DNA of 10,306 nucleotides from Lysobacteraceae bacterium (lineage in GTDB: Bacteria > Pseudomonadota > Gammaproteobacteria > DSM-19610), in assembly GCA_020201295.1 (NCBI GenBank), contig JAIVHA010000058.1, positions 1-10,306 of the forward strand, given 5' to 3'. Position 1 is the stretch's first letter; every line of letters begins with the position of its first letter. Below are positions 6,639 to 10,306 of the stretch, piece by piece. Position numbers and translations under genes: made by a program. The notes under the pieces were generated by a model. It made no database searches, was not told the DNA's origin, and saw only the letters and a program-made list of their open reading frames with translations.

Positions 6639-6956
6639 ATGCCGAGCATTCGCACCCTGCCACTTCGCAACCTACTCCTGGGTATTATTTTCGCACTGAC
6701 CGCCTGCGTGAGTGCGCCCGTTCAGGAAATGAGCGATGCCCGCCAGGCCATTCAGGCCGCCCACGCGGCCGGTGCCGAGCGCGTGGCCCGGGATACCTTG
6801 CTTTCCGCTCGCGCGCTGCTCGAACAGGCCGAGCGGGAGCTGGAGTCCGGCCGCTATCGGGAGGCGCGTCGTAACGCCCGGGGGGCGCGCGCACAGGCTG
6901 TGCTGGCCCGCGAGCAGGCGGAAAAGACACCGCCACAGGATTCGGAGGGAATGTAG
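6639..6956 (+). CDS. DUF4398 domain-containing lipoprotein (short form)
   Basis: The product has 105 residues and a clear lipoprotein signal: basic residues at 5 and 10, a hydrophobic stretch (NLLLGIIFAL) and the lipobox LTAC with Cys23 as the lipidation site. The mature part is an Ala/Glu/Arg-rich helix with the DUF4398 pattern SDARQAIQAAHAAGAERVA followed by LLSARALLEQAERELESGRY and REARRNARGARAQAVLAREQ. These repeats suggest a helical hairpin. DUF4398 proteins are envelope lipoproteins without a settled biochemical role. The start at 6639 is preceded by a modest purine-rich site (GAGGCCGAG). The next plus-strand gene encodes a longer protein of the same general type, so the two may act together in the envelope. 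Confidence 0.85.
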   Translation: MPSIRTLPLRNLLLGIIFALTACVSAPVQEMSDARQAIQAAHAAGAERVARDTLLSARALLEQAERELESGRYREARRNARGARAQAVLAREQAEKTPPQDSEGM

Positions 6957-7011
6957 AAGGGGGTTGTTGCGTCTAGTAATCCCGAAGGTCTTTCCCGGGC
7001 CATGGGCCAGC

Positions 7012-7041
7012 TTGACCGCCCTTGCACCCGGGTGTTAGGTT
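7012..7041 (+). promoter_or_regulatory. weak candidate promoter for the LysM lipoprotein gene
   Basis: TTGACC (7012-7017), an 18-nt spacer and TAGGTT (7036-7041) lie in the 176-nt gap after the first lipoprotein gene. A better -10-like TATAGT is at 7073-7078 but has no convincing -35. One of these could give the LysM gene its own transcript; the sequence does not decide which. Confidence 0.3.
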
Positions 7042-7132
7042 CGCAGGACCGGGCCTGGTTCCGAAGTCCGAATATAGTAAGAAACGCCAAGAAAAACATG
7101 TTCTTTTGACCACCAGCAGCGGAGTTGATTCC

Positions 7133-7894
7133 ATGACTAATCCCTTTTGCCGTAAGCACCTTCTGATGATGGCTCTCACCCTGGGAGTGGCCGCGGGCTG
7201 CGCTACGACTCCGCCGGAGCCGACCGTTGCACCCCAGTCGCAGACCGCTACCGCGGCATCCCAGATGATTGCCGATGCCAAGGCCGCGATCGCTGAGGCC
7301 AAGTCCCTGAAGTGGATCTGGCGTGACACCGAGAAGTTCCTGGCCAGCGCCGAGAAGGCCGCCTCGGACGGTGACCATGACACAGCCCTGAAAATGGCCA
7401 CCAAGGCCCGCAACGAGGCACAGCTGGCCGTCAACCAGTACTACCTGGAAAAGGCCAAGGTGATGATGGCCAAGACCGAGGGCGCCAGCGGCCTGAGCTC
7501 CGAGCAGAACTCCACCCTGCGGGCTGCCTCCGCGGCCATTGCCAATGGCGAGGGCCGCAAGGCCTACGACCTGCTCACCGGCCTGACGGCGGAACTGCGT
7601 GGCAGCATGACGCAGTACACCGTGGTGACCGGTGACAGCCTGTGGACGATCTCCGGACGTTCCGATGTTTACAACAACCCTTACCAGTGGCCGCTGATCT
7701 ACAAGACCAACCGTGACAAGATCAGCGATGCCGATCTGATCCATCCCGGCCAGCGGTTCAGTGTGGATCAGAACCCCTCCGCGTCCGATGTGAGTGCCGC
7801 CGTGAACCATGCCCGTAACCGCGGCGCCTGGTCCATGGGCGTGGTGGAAGAAAGTGACCGCGAGTACCTGGGTGGCAGCGTAACCCTGCGCTGA
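7133..7894 (+). CDS. DUF4398 and LysM domain-containing lipoprotein
   Basis: The 253-residue product has a lipoprotein signal (MTNPFCRKHLLMMALTLGVA, then AGC) with Cys23 as the likely lipidated residue. A Pro/Thr/Gln-rich linker follows. Residues about 40-155 form an Ala/Lys/Glu-rich helical region (MIADAKAAIAEAKSLKWIWR, AEKAASDGDHDTALKMATKA, RNEAQLAVNQYYLEKAK) of the DUF4398 type. Residues 160-211 are a LysM module (QYTVVTGDSLWTISG, NNPYQWPLIYKTNRDKI, DADLIHPGQRFSV), which would bind peptidoglycan. A short tail ends at Arg253. The protein is probably anchored in the outer membrane and touches the cell wall. The ATG at 7133 has GGAG 8 nt upstream. A strong terminator follows 18 nt after the stop. 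It is likely a distant paralogue of the preceding gene. Confidence 0.92.
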   Translation: MTNPFCRKHLLMMALTLGVAAGCATTPPEPTVAPQSQTATAASQMIADAKAAIAEAKSLKWIWRDTEKFLASAEKAASDGDHDTALKMATKARNEAQLAVNQYYLEKAKVMMAKTEGASGLSSEQNSTLRAASAAIANGEGRKAYDLLTGLTAELRGSMTQYTVVTGDSLWTISGRSDVYNNPYQWPLIYKTNRDKISDADLIHPGQRFSVDQNPSASDVSAAVNHARNRGAWSMGVVEESDREYLGGSVTLR

Positions 7895-7912
7895 TCCAGC
7901 CGTGTCCCGTAG

Positions 7913-7942
7913 TGAAAAAGGACCCGCAAGGGTCCTTTTTCA
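7913..7942 (+). terminator. bidirectional intrinsic terminator
   Basis: A perfect stem AAAAAGGACCC (7915-7925) and GGGTCCTTTTT (7930-7940) closes a GCAA tetraloop and extends by two further pairs (7913-7914 with 7941-7942). The T-run serves the LysM gene on the plus strand, and the A-run serves the converging PilZ-like gene that ends at 7966. Confidence 0.93.
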
Positions 7943-7965
7943 TTGGTGTGCGGGGCAGGACGCGC

Positions 7966-9546
7966 CTACAGCGGTTCGAACCGGAACCGTTCGAAACCGC
8001 TGCCGCTCTCCAGCAGCTTGACGCAGCGGACCTGTTCGCGGCGCCCGCCCTGTACCAGCTCCAGGTGACGACCCGCCGCGAACAGTCCCGGCGGGGTGAT
8101 GAGCATGTGCCAAAGACGTTCGGTCTGGCCCAGGTCGGTGCGCAGGGCGGGGTGGTATTCGTCTCCGCCTTGTCCCGGTTGCCGGCTGCGTACCGCCAGG
8201 GGCACGGGTTCGCGGGCCAGGTACTGGGCGCCGAGCTCGAAGCCATGGGTTTCCGCGCGCAGCCAGCGCAGGCTGGCGACGAACCAGATGCCCGGTTCCT
8301 CGTTGCCGCGTGTCTGGCTGCGGATGCCGACCAGTTGGCCTACCCGTGGGGCGTTCTCCAGCGTGCTTCCGCACTGCAGGCCAATCCCGCCGGCGCCGCG
8401 ATTCACTACCCGGCAGGGCAGACTGGGGAATTCCGCCTCCCGGGACGGGTCCCATTGGGCCAGTTGCGCGCCGAGGTCGATCTCCCCATCGCGTTCATCA
8501 CCGGGTTCCTGATAGGCGTGACGGTCGAAGGCGAGACCGCGGTTGAGATGACAGAAGCTGGCTTCCAGACCGATCACCAGTTCCGCGTCTGCCTGCGGCA
8601 TGCTGCGTTCCGCCTTGCGTTCCACCTGCTGTTGCCAGCCCAGTAGCAGCCGCTCCAGGATGTGCTGCGCACTATTCGCCCGTACCCGTTCGCTCATGCC
8701 CAGTTCGGTCGGTGCTCCATGGTTGCGCAGCTGATCGACGTGCTGCCGGACGGTCTGCCGCAGAACCCTGAGATCCAGCCCCAGTCCATGCCGATAGCCA
8801 TCGGCCTGGGGGTTGGTGGCCGGCAGGTAGAGGCACGTATCCCGCTCGTCATCCTTCCAGGGCTCCAGTCGGGCCAGCCGGGCATGCCGGCGCAGGTAGC
8901 GCCAAACCTCCCAGAGTCCACCCGCGGGCAGTTGGAAGGGATCCCCCACCTTGAGCAGCGCCACTTCCAGGAAGGCCTGTTCGATACTGGTGGTATCGCC
9001 GCGCTGACCGGACAGCGGGATCTGCTGGCAGCCGGCCTGGCGGGCGTGGCGATAGAGTTGGTCGATTTCGGTCCACAGGCTGGCGGCTGGGCGCTGGTAG
9101 CCGGCATAGCGGTGTTTGAGCTGCTGGCCCAGGTACTGGATGGCCTGCAGCAGGGTGCGCTGGCGGACCTTGGCGCCCCCGAACAGGCGATGTTCTCCCA
9201 GGCTGTCCTGGACGGCGATCTTGTAGCCGAAGGCAAGACCCTGGCAGCAGCGTTCCAGGGCGGTGGCGACCGCATCCTGTTCCGCGGCCGGGATGCGGGC
9301 CTCCGGGGTTGCCAGCAGGGCATCGAACAGGCGCCAGTAGGCGATGGCGAGCAGGTCCAGCAGCTCCAGGCGCTGGTTGGCCGGCAGAGGCTGTCGATTG
9401 AGCTGCTGCAGCTGTTCCCGCACTTGCCGGGCCGCCAGCTCCGGGGCGAGGCAGGGGAGGGCATCCACCCATTCCCGCAGGGCGCGGGGGCGGATTTCCA
9501 CGGCGGGATCGAGCTGGGCGTGCTGGGCAGGGATGGTGAGTTTCAA
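7966..9546 (-). CDS. uncharacterised protein with a PilZ-like segment
   Basis: The 526-residue soluble product has no signal peptide or membrane helix. Residues 1-330 look all-helical, with recognisable stretches such as ALREWVDALP, LNRQPLPANQRLELLDLL, GLAFGYKIAVQDS and LWTEIDQLYRHARQ. I associate these with a family of hypothetical proteins in gammaproteobacteria. Residues 378-450 turn to beta strands: CRVVNRGAGGIGLQC resembles the PilZ N-x-S-x-x-G motif with Gly in place of Ser, followed by VGQLVGIR and FVASLRWLR...FELGAQYLA. I see no clear RxxxR motif, so c-di-GMP binding is doubtful. A second beta-rich block fills 470-526. The start is TTG at 9546: no ATG or GTG lies between it and the in-frame stop upstream, and KLTIPAQ looks like a natural N-terminus. 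It follows fumarase by 31 nt, so they may be co-transcribed. Confidence 0.7.
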   Translation of the reverse strand: MKLTIPAQHAQLDPAVEIRPRALREWVDALPCLAPELAARQVREQLQQLNRQPLPANQRLELLDLLAIAYWRLFDALLATPEARIPAAEQDAVATALERCCQGLAFGYKIAVQDSLGEHRLFGGAKVRQRTLLQAIQYLGQQLKHRYAGYQRPAASLWTEIDQLYRHARQAGCQQIPLSGQRGDTTSIEQAFLEVALLKVGDPFQLPAGGLWEVWRYLRRHARLARLEPWKDDERDTCLYLPATNPQADGYRHGLGLDLRVLRQTVRQHVDQLRNHGAPTELGMSERVRANSAQHILERLLLGWQQQVERKAERSMPQADAELVIGLEASFCHLNRGLAFDRHAYQEPGDERDGEIDLGAQLAQWDPSREAEFPSLPCRVVNRGAGGIGLQCGSTLENAPRVGQLVGIRSQTRGNEEPGIWFVASLRWLRAETHGFELGAQYLAREPVPLAVRSRQPGQGGDEYHPALRTDLGQTERLWHMLITPPGLFAAGRHLELVQGGRREQVRCVKLLESGSGFERFRFEPL

Positions 9547-9577
9547 GATACCGGTTTCTTGTAGTGCATGCTGCTGA

Positions 9578-10306
9578 TCATACTATTTTCGTACCGCCTG
9601 AAACCAGGCCTGGCAGGGCCGCGATGCGCTGGCGCCATTCCCGCGGGCCGGACGCATGCACCGATACCCCGCGGCTGTCCACGGCCACGGTTACCGGCAT
9701 GTCCTCCACCTCGAACTCGTAGATCGCCTCCATGCCCAGCTCCGGGAAGGCCACTACCCGCGCCGCGCGAATGGCGCGCGACACCAGGTAGGCGGCGCCG
9801 CCGGTGGCGATCAGGTAGACCGGCGGGTCCCACCGCCTCGTCCCGCACCGGGTCCACCGGGCCCACGTAGTAAATAAAGCGGTTATGGAAATCCAGCCCG
9901 GCCGGCAGAGGCTCGCCACGGGCGAGCAGGTCCACGATGCGCTTGTGGGCGGCATCGCGGCCGGTGAGCAGGCGGCCGCTGAGCAGCAGGGTCTCGCCAG
10001 GCTGCCAGTCCTGCAGGGAGCTCCTGTCCAGCGAATCCAGGTTCACCCGCCGTGCCCCGGCCCCCGGTTCCCAGTCGAGCCTGGGCCAGTCCGCCAGGCG
10101 CGGCGGATCGAGCCGGGCGGGTCCGCTGCCATCGAGCTGGAAATGCACATGGCGGGTGGCGGCGCAGTTGGGGATGAGGGCCACGGGCTTGGAGGCCGCA
10201 TGGGTGGGATAGTCGCGAATCTTGACGTCCAGCACCGTGGTCAACCCGCCCAGGCCCTGGGCGCCGATGCCCAGGGCGTTGACCTTGTCGTGGAGTTCCA
10301 GGCGCA
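9578..10306 (-). pseudogene. class I fumarate hydratase (Fe-S), C-terminal part, with an out-of-frame internal deletion; cut by the right edge
   Basis: Reading inward from the right edge the frame gives LELHDKVNALGIGAQGLGGL, then TTVLDVKIRDYPTHAASKP and IPNCAATRHVHF, whose Cys is an expected ligand of the 4Fe-4S cluster. It continues with LLSGRLLTGRDAAHKRI and FIYYVGPVDPVRDEAVGPAG. These match E. coli FumA/FumB closely. At about 9820-9834 homology jumps to another frame: VYLIATGGAAYLVSRAIRAA, VVAFPELGMEAIYEFEVEDM, PVTVAVDSRGVSVH, ending at 9578. About 42 residues present in FumA are missing (the PTTATRMDKFTEMMLAETGL...GPA block), with a missing length of 2 modulo 3. The enzyme interconverts fumarate and malate in the TCA cycle. 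As written it would be truncated and fused to nonsense. The N-terminal two thirds lie outside the window. Confidence 0.9.

Noticed and set aside
8662..9564. Plus-strand open frame of 300 codons opposite the PilZ-like gene
   Set aside because: Composition and lack of motifs indicate a shadow of the minus-strand frame, which has better protein-like features and a plausible operon context.
9543..9577. Fumarase ending at 9543 and overlapping the TTG of the PilZ-like gene
   Set aside because: That stop belongs to the nonsense frame after the deletion; the genuine fumarase C-terminal frame ends at 9578.
1..10306. A new defence, secretion or mobile system
   Set aside because: Every gene-sized region is a recognisable housekeeping or envelope family, or the one PilZ-like protein; no nuclease, transposase, toxin or phage gene is visible.

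Overview
The window is a GC-rich chromosomal stretch (roughly two thirds G+C by eye). It looks like a gammaproteobacterium, perhaps of the Chromatiales/Ectothiorhodospiraceae type. That placement rests on gene order (purM-purN-DUF3108 divergent from DUF2066-CDP-alcohol transferase-perM-hda, then arsC-wrbA-DUF2069) and on Hda, a DnaA regulator of proteobacteria. It is housekeeping DNA. I see no phage, transposase, CRISPR, defence or secretion locus, and no RNA gene.

Layout. Positions 1-2033, minus strand: purM, purN and a DUF3108 protein cut by the left edge. A divergent control region with a 12-bp inverted repeat covers 2034-2202. Positions 2203-5427, plus strand: a DUF2066 exported protein, a CDP-alcohol phosphatidyltransferase, a PerM/AI-2E family membrane protein and Hda, tightly packed. 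A hairpin element with perfect 31-bp terminal inverted repeats sits at 5434-5547. Positions 5565-6456, minus strand: arsC, a WrbA-type quinone oxidoreductase fragment and a DUF2069 membrane protein. Positions 6639-7894, plus strand: two DUF4398 lipoproteins, the second with a LysM domain, closed by a strong terminator. Positions 7966-10306, minus strand: a class I fumarase cut by the right edge, followed by a large protein with a PilZ-like segment.

The most striking feature is that four loci (purM, the DUF2066 gene, wrbA/DUF2069 and fumarase) each lack an internal block of conserved sequence. The blocks run from about 40 codons to well over 100. In the three single-gene cases the reading frame also changes at the junction. 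The remaining parts look well conserved and carry no extra stops. The sequence alone cannot tell whether these are real recent deletions or assembly collapses. Losing purM and a fumarase together in an otherwise healthy region makes an assembly or consensus artefact a serious possibility.

Functionally the genes cover purine synthesis (purM, purN), phospholipid synthesis, membrane transport, replication control (hda), thiol and quinone redox chemistry (arsC, wrbA), envelope lipoproteins and the TCA cycle (fumarase). I found no convincing new biological system. The items worth a second look are the repeated deletions, the 31-bp inverted-repeat element, the mirrored divergent promoter region and the uncharacterised PilZ-like protein.
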